Assembly: GCF_016714285.1 (NCBI RefSeq)
Contig: NZ_JADJNN010000008.1
Coordinates: 1-64,000 of the forward strand
DNA length: 64,000 bases
Direction: 5' to 3'
Origin: Nannocystis sp.
Lineage (GTDB): Bacteria > Myxococcota_A > Polyangia > Nannocystales > Nannocystaceae
Part shown: piece by piece, positions 33,365 to 42,149 of the stretch
Position numbering within the stretch: the stretch's first letter is position 1
Layout of the letters: each line of letters begins with the position of its first letter
The notes under the pieces: model-generated
Databases searched by the model: none
What the model was told of the DNA's origin: nothing
Seen by the model: the letters and a program-made list of their open reading frames with translations, nothing else
Made by a program: the position numbers and the translations under genes

Positions 33365-34582
33365 ATGATCGACCTACCCACCAACGCTCGCGCCGGCATG
33401 CTGAGCTCGTCGCCCACTCTGGCGATCTCCGCCCGTGCGGGCGAGCTGCGGGCGCAGGGCAAGGCGGTGCTCAACTTCAGCGCTGGCGAGCCCGACTTCC
33501 GCCCGCCGGCCGCGGTCACGGCGGCGCTCACCGAGTTCCTGGCCACGCGGCCGGTGCACTACACGCCGGTCGCGGGGATGCCCGAGCTGCGTGACGCGGC
33601 GGCGGCCGAGCTCGGTCGCTACCACGAGCGGCCGGTGCTGCGGAGCGAGCTGCTGGTGTCGTGCGGGGCGAAGCACAGCCTGGCCAACCTGTTCGCGGTG
33701 ACGCTGGCGCCGGGCGACGAGGTCGTGATCCCGGCGCCGTATTGGGTCTCGTACGTGGACATGGTGAAGCTCGGGGACGGCGTGCCGGTGGTCGTGTCGA
33801 CCCGGCGCGAGGACGGCTGGCGCCTGCAGCCGGACGATCTGGCGGCGGCCCTGACCCCGCGGACGCGCTTCGTCGTGATCGGCAACCCGACCAACCCGAC
33901 GGGCGCCGGCTACAGCGCGGCCCAGCTGCGGGCGCTCGGCGAGGTGATGGCCCGGGTGGCGCCGCAGTGCTGGCTGCTGGTCGACGACATCTATCGTCGG
34001 CTGGTGTACGGCGACTTCGTGCACGCGAGCGCGTTCACGGCGCTGCGCGGGGTGACGGAGCAGATCGTGGTGATCGACGGGGTGTCCAAGAGCTTCGCGA
34101 TGACGGGCTACCGCATCGGCTTCATGCTCGCGCCGGCGAAGGTGGTCGCGGCGGCGTCGCGGCTGCAGGGGCACGTCACCTCGGGCGCGGCGACAACCTC
34201 GCAGGTGGCGGCCCTCGCCGCGCTGCGCGACCCGAGCTGCGAGCCGGCGGTGCAGGCGATGCACGCCGCCTTCACGCGGCGCCGCGAGTTCATGCTCGCG
34301 GGGCTGCAGGCGCTGCCGGGGGTCGACACCTTCGCGCCGGACGGGGCCTTCTATTTGTTCGCGGACATCTCGCGCCACCTCGGGCCGGGCACGCCCTTCG
34401 CGGACGATCTGGCGCTGGCGACCTGGTTGCTCGAGCAGAAGCTGGTGGCGACGGTGCCGGGCACGGCCTTCGGCACGCCCGGGTTCCTGCGCATCTCGTA
34501 TGCGACCGACGACGAGAGTCTGCGGGCCGGGCTTGTGCGGATCGGCGAGGCGATCGGCGGGCTGGCGACGGCGCGGGCCTGA
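33365..34582 (+). CDS. class I/II aminotransferase (aspartate aminotransferase-like)
   Basis: A 405-residue PLP enzyme of the aspartate aminotransferase Ib type. NFSAGEPDFRPP and HYTPVAGMPELRDA mark the N-terminus, VIGNPTNPTGAGYS is the substrate/PLP loop, VDDIYRRLVYG holds the PLP Asp/Tyr, and SKSFAMTGYRIGFM carries the Schiff-base Lys (about residue 242). It likely moves amino groups between aspartate or an aromatic amino acid and 2-oxoglutarate. The ATG at 33365 has GAGG upstream. The last 45 bases and stop are repeated 77 bp downstream. Confidence 0.9.
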   Translation: MIDLPTNARAGMLSSSPTLAISARAGELRAQGKAVLNFSAGEPDFRPPAAVTAALTEFLATRPVHYTPVAGMPELRDAAAAELGRYHERPVLRSELLVSCGAKHSLANLFAVTLAPGDEVVIPAPYWVSYVDMVKLGDGVPVVVSTRREDGWRLQPDDLAAALTPRTRFVVIGNPTNPTGAGYSAAQLRALGEVMARVAPQCWLLVDDIYRRLVYGDFVHASAFTALRGVTEQIVVIDGVSKSFAMTGYRIGFMLAPAKVVAAASRLQGHVTSGAATTSQVAALAALRDPSCEPAVQAMHAAFTRRREFMLAGLQALPGVDTFAPDGAFYLFADISRHLGPGTPFADDLALATWLLEQKLVATVPGTAFGTPGFLRISYATDDESLRAGLVRIGEAIGGLATARA

Positions 34583-34673
34583 GGTCTCGTCGCGGCGCGG
34601 CGGAGCTCGTGCCGCTCGTCGGCGAGGCGATCGGCGGGCTGGCGACGGCGCGGGCCTGAGGTCTCGTCGCGGC
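34544..34673 (+). repeat. direct duplication of the aminotransferase 3' end
   Basis: GGCGAGGCGATCGGCGGGCT through GCGGGCCTGAGGTCTCGTCG occurs at 34544 and again at 34621 (period 77 bp, copies over 50 bp and almost identical). The second copy has no gene. Confidence 0.85.
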
Positions 34674-34678
34674 GAAGC

Positions 34679-36436
34679 TCAGACGCGGGCGTCGGTCTCG
34701 AACAGGCGCTCGAGCTCGTCGGCGGACTGCTTTGCGTGGGCGATCAGGGCCTGCTCGTTGTCGCGGAGGGTGAATTGCTCGGCGAGGACGCGCTCGTCCC
34801 AGCGGCGGAAGGCGAGGGTGAGCTCGTGGGCGTCGGCGCGGCCGAGCTCGGTGAGGGCCTGCTCGGCGAGCTCGAGGCTGGACACGAGTGTCTCGCGGAT
34901 CACCGTGTCGGCGCCGGCGGCGACGAGCGCGTGGTTGTGCTGGCGGTTGCGGCTGCGGGCGAGGATCCGCAGCTGGGGGAAGTGCTGGCGCGCGTGCTGG
35001 ACGATGTGGAGCGCGGCCTCGGTGTCGTCGACGGCGACGATCAGGAGGCGGGCCTTGTGGGCGCCGGCGGCGTGGAGCAGGTCGAGGCGGGCGGCGTCGC
35101 CGTAGAAGATCTTGCTGCCGTAGCGGCGCACGAAGTCGATCTGGGTCGGGCTGACCTCGAGCGCCGTGAAGCCGACGCGGGCCATGCGGAGCACGCGGGC
35201 GACGATCTGACCGAAGCGGCCGAAGCCGGCGATGATGACCCCGTGGGCCTCGTCGATGGTGTCGAAGGGGCGCGGATCTGCGGCTGTCTCTCGGGACAGA
35301 CGGTCGCGCAGCAGGAAGAGCAGCGGGGTGGTGACCATCGACAGGGTGACGACCAGGATCAGCATGTCGGCGGTCGGGCGGTCGAACACGCCGGCCGCGA
35401 TCGCGGCGCTGCAGACGACGAAGGCGAACTCACCGCCCTGGGACAGGGCGATAGCGAGGTCGAGGGCGCCGTGGCGCGGCAGCTTGAAGACCAGGCGGCC
35501 GAGCACGAGCACGGCGAGCAGCTTGACGGCGACCAGCGCGAGGACCAGGCCGGCGAGGGTGAGCGGCTGCTCGGCGAGCAGGCCGAGGCGGGCCGACATG
35601 CCGACGGCGACGAAGAAGAGGCCGAGCAGGAGGCCCTTGAAGGGGTCGATGTCGGCCTCTAGCTGGTGGCGGTAGGGCGAGTCGGCGAGCAGCACGCCGG
35701 CCAGGAAGGCGCCGAGGGCCATCGACAGGCCGACCTGTTCGACGAGGATGGCGGTGGCGAGGACGATGAGGAGGGCGAGCGCGGCGGAGAGCTCGCGGAT
35801 GCGGGTGCCGGCGACGACGCGGAACAGCGGGCCGAGCAGGTAGCGGCCGGCGAACACGAGGCTGACGATGACGCCGAGGGCGAGGCCGACCTGGGCGAGG
35901 CCGCTGCGGCCGGCGGCCTCGGCGGCGCGGGCCGTGCCGAGCAGGGGGAGGACGGCGAGGAGCGGGCTGGCGGCGACGTCCTGGAACAGGAGGATGCCGA
36001 ACGCGGCGTGGCCGTGGGGCGTGGAGAGGCTGTGGCGGTCGGCGAGGATCTGCAGGACGATCGCGGTGGACGAGAGGGCGAGGGCGAGGCCGGTGACGAT
36101 CGCGGCGCTCGGGGGCAGGCCGAGCAGCCAGACGATCGGCGCGAGCAGGACGGCGCTGACGGCCACCTGCAGGCCGCCGTACTCGAACACCTGGGCGCGC
36201 AGCTGCCACAGGCGGGCGGGCTGCAGCTCGAGGCCGACGAGGAACATGAGCAGGACGACGCCGAGCTCGGCGAAGTGGAGGGTGGAGTCGACCTCGTGGA
36301 TGAAGCCGAAGCCGGAGGGGCCGATCGCCACGCCCGCGGCGAGGTAGCCGAGCACGGCGCCGAGGCCGAGGCGCTTGAACACCGGGACCGCGACGACGGC
36401 AGCGGCGAGGAAGATCGTGGCCTGGGCGAGCTGCAT
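34679..36436 (-). CDS. KefB-type cation:proton antiporter with RCK domain
   Basis: A 585-residue CPA2 transporter. About 12 membrane helices (residues 1-390) include the family blocks GYLAAGVAIGPSGFGF, LALSSTAIVLQIL, GILLFQDVAASPLLA and LFFVAVGMSARLGLL. A Rossmann-type RCK/TrkA-N domain follows (GVIIAGFGRFGQIVARVL, YGDAARLDLLHAAG). The C-terminal 60 residues are charged and helical. It probably exports K+ in exchange for H+, as KefB and KefC do, with gating by NAD(H) or glutathione adducts unknown. The start at 36436 follows the first membrane helix; its region is duplicated upstream. Confidence 0.92.
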   Translation of the reverse strand: MQLAQATIFLAAAVVAVPVFKRLGLGAVLGYLAAGVAIGPSGFGFIHEVDSTLHFAELGVVLLMFLVGLELQPARLWQLRAQVFEYGGLQVAVSAVLLAPIVWLLGLPPSAAIVTGLALALSSTAIVLQILADRHSLSTPHGHAAFGILLFQDVAASPLLAVLPLLGTARAAEAAGRSGLAQVGLALGVIVSLVFAGRYLLGPLFRVVAGTRIRELSAALALLIVLATAILVEQVGLSMALGAFLAGVLLADSPYRHQLEADIDPFKGLLLGLFFVAVGMSARLGLLAEQPLTLAGLVLALVAVKLLAVLVLGRLVFKLPRHGALDLAIALSQGGEFAFVVCSAAIAAGVFDRPTADMLILVVTLSMVTTPLLFLLRDRLSRETAADPRPFDTIDEAHGVIIAGFGRFGQIVARVLRMARVGFTALEVSPTQIDFVRRYGSKIFYGDAARLDLLHAAGAHKARLLIVAVDDTEAALHIVQHARQHFPQLRILARSRNRQHNHALVAAGADTVIRETLVSSLELAEQALTELGRADAHELTLAFRRWDERVLAEQFTLRDNEQALIAHAKQSADELERLFETDARV

Positions 36437-36530
36437 CCCGGCGGTGATGGTTACGCGAGCTCGCGGGCGGCGGCGAGGAAGATCGTGGCCTGGGCGAGCT
36501 GCATCCCGGCGGTGGTGATTACGCGAGCTC
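36404..36530. repeat. 68-bp direct duplication of the kefB-like start region
   Basis: GGCGAGGAAGATCGTGGCCT through CATCCCGGCGGTGATG and TTACGCGAGCTCG is present at 36404 and again at 36472 (period 68). The second copy runs into the 3' end of bioB, so the bioB C-terminal codons come from it. Confidence 0.85.
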
Positions 36531-37622
36531 GGGGCGGGCGCCGAGGACGGGGAGGCGGCGGACCGGCGCACGGGGGGAAGCGGCCGCTGCGGCGAGCTCG
36601 GGGCGCGGGGCGCCGCAGACGGAGCCCTCGAGGCCGAGCTGGGCGAGCATGTCGAGGTCGTCCTGGACCGAGCGGTTGGGGGTGGTGAGGAAGTCGCCGA
36701 TCATCATGCCGGAGGCGCCGGCGCTGAAGATGAGCGGCTGGAGCTGACCGAGGTGCTGGCGACCGGCGGCGATGAAGATGTTCTGGCGCGGGAGGGCGAG
36801 GCGGAAGCAGGCGATGATGCGCAGCATCTCGAGCGGCTGCAGCGGCTCGGAGCGGGCCAGGCGGGTGCCGTCGACGCTGACGAGGAAGTTGATCGGGACC
36901 TCGTCGACGTCGAGGGCGCGCAGGTCCATGGCCAGCTCGGCGCGGTGCTCGGGGCGCTCGCCCATGCCCATGATGCCGCCGACGCAGGTGCGCAGGCCGA
37001 GCTCCCTGGCGTGGCGGATGGTGGCGATGCGGTCGTCGTAGCTGTGGGTGGTGACGACCTCGCCGAAGTAGCCGCGGCCGGTCTCGAGGTTGTGGTTGAA
37101 CTCGGTCATGCCGGCGTCCTTGAGCCGCTGCAGGCCGGCCTTGCTGACGAAGCCGAGCGAGGCGTGGGCCTCGGTGAAGCCGGCCTCACGCACGGCGCGG
37201 ATGCCCTCGACCATGTGCTCGAGCGCGCGGGAGCCGTCTTCGTAGCCGCGGGTGGCGGTGACCAGGCCGAGCGCGCTGGCCCCCTGGGCCTGGGCGCGCA
37301 GGCTGGCGCTGACCATCTGATCGTGCGTGAGGAATTTTTCGGCGCTGACGCCAGTGTCGAAGTGCTTCGATTGGGCACAGAAGCCGCAGTCCTCGGGGCA
37401 GCCGCCCTGCTTGGCGTTGACGATCGAGCAGAGGTGGACGTGGTTGCCGAAGCGCCCGCGGCGGACGCGGTCGGCGGCGGCGATGAGCTCCCAGGTGTCG
37501 TGCTCACCGGCGAGGTAGCGGGTCAGGCTGGCAGCGTCGAGCGCGTCGAGCTCGCCAGCGAGGACGCGATCGGCGATCGCGTGCGGGGCGGGGAGATCGA
37601 GGGGCCGCGCTTCATGCTGCAT
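36519..37622 (-). CDS. bioB: biotin synthase, non-canonical auxiliary cluster ligands
   Basis: A 367-residue radical-SAM enzyme that inserts sulphur into dethiobiotin. The SAM-cluster motif is CPEDCGFCAQS. EFNHNLETGRGYFGEVVTTHS, GIMGMGERPEHRAELA and the arginine in IAAGRQH match BioB. Of the [2Fe-2S] ligands known from E. coli (Cys97, Cys128, Cys188, Arg260), only Cys188 (RTCVGG) and Arg260 remain. The Cys97 position reads ALGLVTATRG (Gly) and the Cys128 position EAHASLG (His). The C-terminal 30 residues are Ala/Pro-rich and overlap the 68-bp duplication. No other biotin genes are near. A TATATC stretch lies 8 nt before the ATG. Confidence 0.9.
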   Translation of the reverse strand: MQHEARPLDLPAPHAIADRVLAGELDALDAASLTRYLAGEHDTWELIAAADRVRRGRFGNHVHLCSIVNAKQGGCPEDCGFCAQSKHFDTGVSAEKFLTHDQMVSASLRAQAQGASALGLVTATRGYEDGSRALEHMVEGIRAVREAGFTEAHASLGFVSKAGLQRLKDAGMTEFNHNLETGRGYFGEVVTTHSYDDRIATIRHARELGLRTCVGGIMGMGERPEHRAELAMDLRALDVDEVPINFLVSVDGTRLARSEPLQPLEMLRIIACFRLALPRQNIFIAAGRQHLGQLQPLIFSAGASGMMIGDFLTTPNRSVQDDLDMLAQLGLEGSVCGAPRPELAAAAASPRAPVRRLPVLGARPELA

Positions 37623-37721
37623 GGCCGCGAGATATACCGCAGGCGACCGGCGTGGCCGAGTGCGCAGCGCTCAGGCTGCGACGGCGGCGTGCATGGCCCT
37701 GCGCGGGTGGTCGGAGGGAGC

Positions 37722-37835
37722 TCGTGCGGCCGGCGGGAGGCGATCGCGGTGGTCTGCGGGCTCGTGCGGCCGAGGGGAGGCGAGCGCGGTGGCAGGAGGG
37801 GGCCTCGCGCGGCCGGGGAGGCTATCGCGGCGGGG
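37722..37835 (+). repeat. three imperfect 40-bp repeats upstream of pdhA
   Basis: GCTCGTGCGGCCG-GGGAGGCGA-CGCGGTGG occurs three times in the 256-bp gap between bioB and pdhA. A TTACCCT stretch near 37844 could be the -10, giving a leader of about 30 nt with a ribosome site. Confidence 0.55.
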
Positions 37836-37878
37836 GAGCTGTGTTACCCTCCCGGCGCCCTGCGAGGGGGAGATCGTG

Positions 37879-38925
37879 ATGACCGCATCCACTGCTACAT
37901 CCGAGGCCGCGGCGACGACGACGGCGGAGCACGCCGCCGCCGAGATCGCCGCCCAGTTCAAGGGCCAGAGCAAGGACGACACGCTGCGCGACTATCTGGC
38001 GATGCTGCGGATCCGTCGCTTCGAGGAGTCTGCCGCGCGCGCGTACACGCGCGGGAAGATCAGCGGCTTCCTCCACCTCTACATCGGCCAGGAGGCGATC
38101 GCGGTGGCGACCAAGCAGGCGATCGCGGCCCACGACCGGGTCGTCTCGGCGTACCGCACCCACGGCTTCGCCCTCGCGCTCGGCAGCGACATCAAGGCCT
38201 GCGCGGCGGAGCTGTTCGGCAAGGCGGCGGGGCTGGTCGGCGGGATGGGCGGGTCGATGCACTTCTTCGACAAGGCGCACCAGCTGTGGGGCGGCTACGC
38301 GATCGTGGGCAACCACATCCCGGTCGCGACGGGGCACGCCTTCGCCAGCAAGTACACCGGCGACGGCGCGGTGACCCTGGTGTTCATGGGCGACGGGGCG
38401 GTCGGCATCGGCCCGGTGCACGAGGGCATGACCCTGGCGGGGGTGTGGAAGCTGCCGATCGTGTTCGTCGTCGAGAACAACCAGTACTCGATGGGCACGC
38501 CGCTCAAGCGCAGCGTGCCGGTCGAGGACATCACGGCGCGGGCGGCCGGCTACGGGTTTCACAGCGACCGCTTTCACGTGACCTCGGTGCACGAGACGCG
38601 GGCCCGCATCGCCGCGGCGGTGGACCGGGCGCGGGCCGACAACCAGCCGAGCCTGCTCGAGCTCATCACGTACCGCTTCCGCGGGCACAGCATGAGCGAC
38701 CCGGCGAAGTACCGGCAGAAGGAGGAGGTCGACACCTGGCGGCTGCAGGACCCGCTCGAGCGCACGCTGCTGGCGCTGCAGCAGCTGCACGGCCTCGACG
38801 AGGCGACGCTCGAGCAGCACGACGCGAAGATCATCGCCGAGGTCGACGCGGCCTACGAGTTCGCCGAGGCGACGCCGCAGCCGCCGCCCGAGGCGCGCTT
38901 CGAGAACATCCTGGTGGGGGAGTAA
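37879..38925 (+). CDS. pdhA: pyruvate dehydrogenase E1 component, alpha subunit
   Basis: A 348-residue E1alpha. It decarboxylates pyruvate with thiamine diphosphate and, with E1beta, feeds the E2 lipoyl arm. The ThDP motif is GDGAVGIGPVHEGMTLAG ending in ENNQYS, with the phosphorylation-loop region TYRFRGHSMSDPAKYR. GGMGGSMHFFDK and YRTHGFALALG match the family. The ATG at 37879 has GAGGGGGAG upstream and gives the normal length. pdhB follows after 3 nt, then the E2 gene: a complete E1/E2 operon without E3 in view. Confidence 0.96.
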   Translation: MTASTATSEAAATTTAEHAAAEIAAQFKGQSKDDTLRDYLAMLRIRRFEESAARAYTRGKISGFLHLYIGQEAIAVATKQAIAAHDRVVSAYRTHGFALALGSDIKACAAELFGKAAGLVGGMGGSMHFFDKAHQLWGGYAIVGNHIPVATGHAFASKYTGDGAVTLVFMGDGAVGIGPVHEGMTLAGVWKLPIVFVVENNQYSMGTPLKRSVPVEDITARAAGYGFHSDRFHVTSVHETRARIAAAVDRARADNQPSLLELITYRFRGHSMSDPAKYRQKEEVDTWRLQDPLERTLLALQQLHGLDEATLEQHDAKIIAEVDAAYEFAEATPQPPPEARFENILVGE

Positions 38926-38928
38926 GCC

Positions 38929-39909
38929 ATGGCCATCTTGCAGATCCGTCAAGCCATCCGCGACGCGATGAAGGAGGAGATGCTCCGCGACGAGCGGGTG
39001 TTCCTCATGGGCGAGGAGGTCGGCCACTACAACGGGGCGTACAAGGCCAGCGAGGGGCTGCTCGAGCAGTTCGGGGCGCGGCGCGTGATCGACACGCCGA
39101 TCGTCGAGACCGGCTTCGCCGGGGTCGGGATCGGGGCGGCGATGTGCGGGCTGCGGCCGATCATCGAGTTCATGACCTTCAACTTCTCGGCCGTGGCCTT
39201 CGACCAGATCTTGAACAACGCGGCCAAGATCCGGCACATGACGCACGGGCAGTTCGGGGTGCCGATCGTGTTCCGCGGGCCGAACGCAGCGGCGCACATG
39301 CTGGGTTCGACGCACAGCCAGGCATTCGAGCCGTTCTACGCGCACATCCCCGGGCTCAAGGTGGTCGCGGTGGCGACCCCCTACGACGCCAAGGGGCTGC
39401 TCAAGTCGGCGATCCGCGACGACAACCCGGTGGTCTTCCTCGAGGCCGAGCTGATGTACTCGGTGAAGGGCGAGGTGCCCGACGAGGAGTACACGATCCC
39501 GATCGGCAAGGCCGACATCAAGCGCGAGGGCAAGCACGTCACGCTGATCACCTGGGGGCAGGCGGTGCCGATCTCGCTGAAGACGGCCGAGCTGGCGGCG
39601 AAGGAGGGCATCGAGGTCGAGGTGATCGACCTGCGGACGCTGCGGCCGCTCGACACCGACGCGATCCTCGCCAGCGTGATGAAGACCAACCGCGCGGTGG
39701 TGCTGTTCCACGGCTGGCCCTACGGCGGGGTCGGCTGCGAGGTCATCGCCCGCATTCAGGAGCTGGCCTTCGACCACCTCGACGCGCCCGTGCTGCGCGA
39801 GTGCTACGAGGACGTGCCCTTCCCGTACGCCGAGAACCTCGAGCACCTGTGCCTGCCGACCCCCGAGAAGGGGCTCGCGGCGGTCAAAAAGGTGCTCTAC
39901 AAGCGATAA
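38929..39909 (+). CDS. pdhB: pyruvate dehydrogenase E1 component, beta subunit
   Basis: A 326-residue E1beta. DERVFLMGEEVGHYNGAYK, RVIDTPIVETGFAGVGIGAA and EFMTFNFSAVAFDQILNNAA are characteristic; the C-terminal half is a transketolase C-domain (VEVIDLRTLRPLDTDAI). Together with PdhA it makes the alpha2beta2 E1. It begins 4 nt after the pdhA stop. The stop lies within a 10-bp tandem repeat. Confidence 0.96.
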   Translation: MAILQIRQAIRDAMKEEMLRDERVFLMGEEVGHYNGAYKASEGLLEQFGARRVIDTPIVETGFAGVGIGAAMCGLRPIIEFMTFNFSAVAFDQILNNAAKIRHMTHGQFGVPIVFRGPNAAAHMLGSTHSQAFEPFYAHIPGLKVVAVATPYDAKGLLKSAIRDDNPVVFLEAELMYSVKGEVPDEEYTIPIGKADIKREGKHVTLITWGQAVPISLKTAELAAKEGIEVEVIDLRTLRPLDTDAILASVMKTNRAVVLFHGWPYGGVGCEVIARIQELAFDHLDAPVLRECYEDVPFPYAENLEHLCLPTPEKGLAAVKKVLYKR

Positions 39910-39938
39910 CGGGCGATAACGGGCGATAACGGGCGATA
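39903..39938 (+). repeat. GCGATAACGG tandem repeat over the pdhB stop
   Basis: GCGATAACGG is repeated three times with a fourth partial copy. The first copy contains the TAA of pdhB, so each unit carries the same stop: again a duplicated gene end. Confidence 0.85.
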
Positions 39939-39963
39939 GAAGCGACAGAAGGAAACAGACGCC

Positions 39964-41381
39964 ATGGCAACCGTGGTCCAGCTCCCGCGACTCAGCGACA
40001 CGATGGAAGAGGGCGTGATCGCCAAGTGGCGGATCAAGGTCGGCGACAAGGTCAAGCGCGGCCAGGTCATCGCCGAGATCGAGACCGACAAGGCGACGAT
40101 GGAGTTCGAGTCATTCGACTCGGGCGTCGTGCTCAAGCTGATAGCGACGGAGGGCGAGACGCTGCCGCTCGGGGCGCCGATCGCCGTGCTCGGGCAGGCG
40201 GGCGAGAGCCCGGACGGGGCGAGCGCGGGTGCCGGCGCGAGTGTTGGCGCGAGCGAGCCGGCAGCGGCGACGCCGGCGGCTGAGGCGAGCAAGCCGGCAG
40301 CGGCGGCTGAGGCGAGCAAGCCGGCAGCGGCGGTGGCCGAGGCGGCGGCGAGCAGTCCCGAAGGCCAGGTAGCGAAGGACATGTCCAAAAAGCCAGCCGG
40401 GGACGGCGCGCGGGTGCCGGCGTCGCCGCTGGCGCGGCGTCTGGCGCGGGAGCACGACCTCGAGCTCGGCGAGATCAGCGGCAGCGGCCCGCACGGGCGG
40501 GTCGTGAAGGCGGACGTCGACCAGGCGATCGCGGCGGCTGGCAAGCCGCCAGCGACCGCTGCGGCTGCGGGGACGAGCGCTGCTGCGGCGCCGGTTGCTG
40601 CGGGGACGCGCTCGGGGGGAGCGACGGCCGCGGCCGCCGTGAAGTCCGTGGGTGCGGCGACGGCCGAGGTCGACGCCGACGGGCGGCCCTACGTGTCGCG
40701 CCCGGCGCGGACGATCAAGCTGAGCCAGATGCGCAAGACGATCGTCAAGCGCATGGGCCAGAGCAAGCGCGAGGCGCCGCACATCTACCTCACGACGGCG
40801 ATCCGCATGGACCGGGCGCTGGCGGTGCGGGCCGAGATCAACGCGGCGGTCGACGGGACCAAGGTCAGCGTCAACGACCTCATCGTGCTGGCCTGCGCCA
40901 AGGCGCTGCGCAAGCACCCGAAGGTGAACGCCAACTACACCGAGGCCGGCATCGTCGAGCACGGCGACATCCACGTCGGCGTGGCGGTCGCGCTGGACGA
41001 CGGGCTGGTGGTGCCGGTGGTCCGCTTCGCCGAGCAGAAGTCGATCACGGCGATCTCGCGCGAGACGCGGGACCTCGGCCTGCGGCCAAGGCCAAGGAGC
41101 TGCGCCCGGAGGAGATGGCGGGGAGCACCTTCACGATCAGCAACCTCGGGATGCTCGGCGTGGAGAGCTTCATGGCGGTGATCAACCCGGGCGAGGGGGC
41201 GATCCTCGCGGTCGGGGCGACGGCCGACGAGGCGGTGGTCGAGGACGGGGCCGTGGTGATCCGCAAGGTCATGCGCGTGACGATGTGCTCCGACCACCGG
41301 GCCTTCGACGGGGCCGACAGCGCCCGCTTCCTGCAGACGCTGAAGGCGCTGCTCGAGGCGCCGCTGGCGATGTTCAGCTGA
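39964..41381 (+). CDS. pdhC: pyruvate dehydrogenase E2, dihydrolipoyl acetyltransferase (one frameshift)
   Basis: About 472 residues. One lipoyl domain (1-78, lipoyl Lys43 in ETDKATMEF), an Ala/Pro linker with AEASKPAAA repeats, a subunit-binding domain (SPLARRLAREHDLELGEISG), and a catalytic domain ending in CSDHRAFDGADSARFL, where HRAFDG is the HxxxDG active site. The frame breaks near 41081: TRDLGL continues one frame over as AAKAKELRPEEMAGSTFTIS. One missing base in CCT-GCGGCC would explain it. The protein carries acetyl groups from E1 to CoA and forms the core of the complex. AAGGAA precedes the ATG. Its 3' end overlaps a convergent gene by 8 nt. Confidence 0.92.
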
Positions 41382-42057
41382 GCGAGCGGCCGCTGACCGC
41401 GGTGACGAGGGCGGCGAGGCTGGTGCTCGCGTCGCCCTCGACGCGCTGGATCGCGAGCTCGATCAGGTCGATCGGGGTGGGGTCGTCGGCGGCGAGGAAC
41501 GCGAGGGACAGGGCGGCGTGCTCGTCGTCGAGGATCCAGCGGCCGCCGTGGCGGGCTCGCAGGAGCTCGCCGGCGAAGGCTGCGAGCTCGACGACGGCGC
41601 GCCAGTGGCGGAGCTCGTCGGCGTCGCGGAGGACGATCGGGGTGGCCTGCTCGAGCTGCGCGAGGCCGGCGAGGTCGCGGCCGAGCCCGCGATCGCGCGC
41701 GATGCGGGTGGCGAGGCCGGCGAGGGCGAGGCGGACGATCGCGGTGAGGTCGGGCGGGACGCCAGCGAAGGGGTGATGGACGTCGGTCCACAGCTCGGCG
41801 CCGGCGGCCGCGATCGCGGCGCGCAGGAAGGCGGGCGGCAGATGCTGGCACCTGTACTCGAGGACAGGTGGCGGAGCATCGATCGGGAAGTCGCGCCGCG
41901 GCGAGCGCAGGCGCAGGGCGGCGTAGATCAGGGAGAGCTCGGGCTCGGCCTCGATGTGGGCGGGGCGGCGGTGGTCGGTCTGCAGCCAGCGAGTGCGGCC
42001 CGCAGGGTCGGTGTAGACGAGGTCGACGCAGTCGAGCGAGCTGAACAAGGCGGGCAC
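41374..42057 (-). CDS. hypothetical protein (227 aa)
   Basis: A GTG start at 42057 gives a soluble protein with natural composition: LFSSLDCVDLVYTDPAGRTR at the N-terminus, IEAEPELSLIYAALRLRSPR in the middle, RWILDDEHAALSLAFLAADD and IDLIELAIQRVEG towards the end. Upstream of this GTG the frame is Pro/Ala/Arg noise. No signal peptide or membrane segment. I do not recognise the family. It converges on the E2 gene. Confidence 0.55.
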   Translation of the reverse strand: MPALFSSLDCVDLVYTDPAGRTRWLQTDHRRPAHIEAEPELSLIYAALRLRSPRRDFPIDAPPPVLEYRCQHLPPAFLRAAIAAAGAELWTDVHHPFAGVPPDLTAIVRLALAGLATRIARDRGLGRDLAGLAQLEQATPIVLRDADELRHWRAVVELAAFAGELLRARHGGRWILDDEHAALSLAFLAADDPTPIDLIELAIQRVEGDASTSLAALVTAVSGRSLS

Positions 42058-42137
42058 GCTAGCATGCGGCGGCGGGGGGGCCGGTGGGCGCGGGCTTGCT
42101 CGCGGCGGTGGGGTGTCGGGGTAGCGCGGGTCCGTGG

Positions 42138-42143
42138 TAGGGT
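42138..42143 (+). promoter_or_regulatory. -10-like element, probably leaderless
   Basis: TAGGGT ends 6 nt before the GTG at 42150; there is no Shine-Dalgarno. Confidence 0.4.
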
Positions 42144-42149
42144 GGCGAC

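Noticed and set aside
36753..39929. 1058-codon plus-strand open frame over bioB and the pdh genes
   Set aside because: Wrong frame relative to pdhA and pdhB, and antisense to bioB, all of which have clear family motifs.
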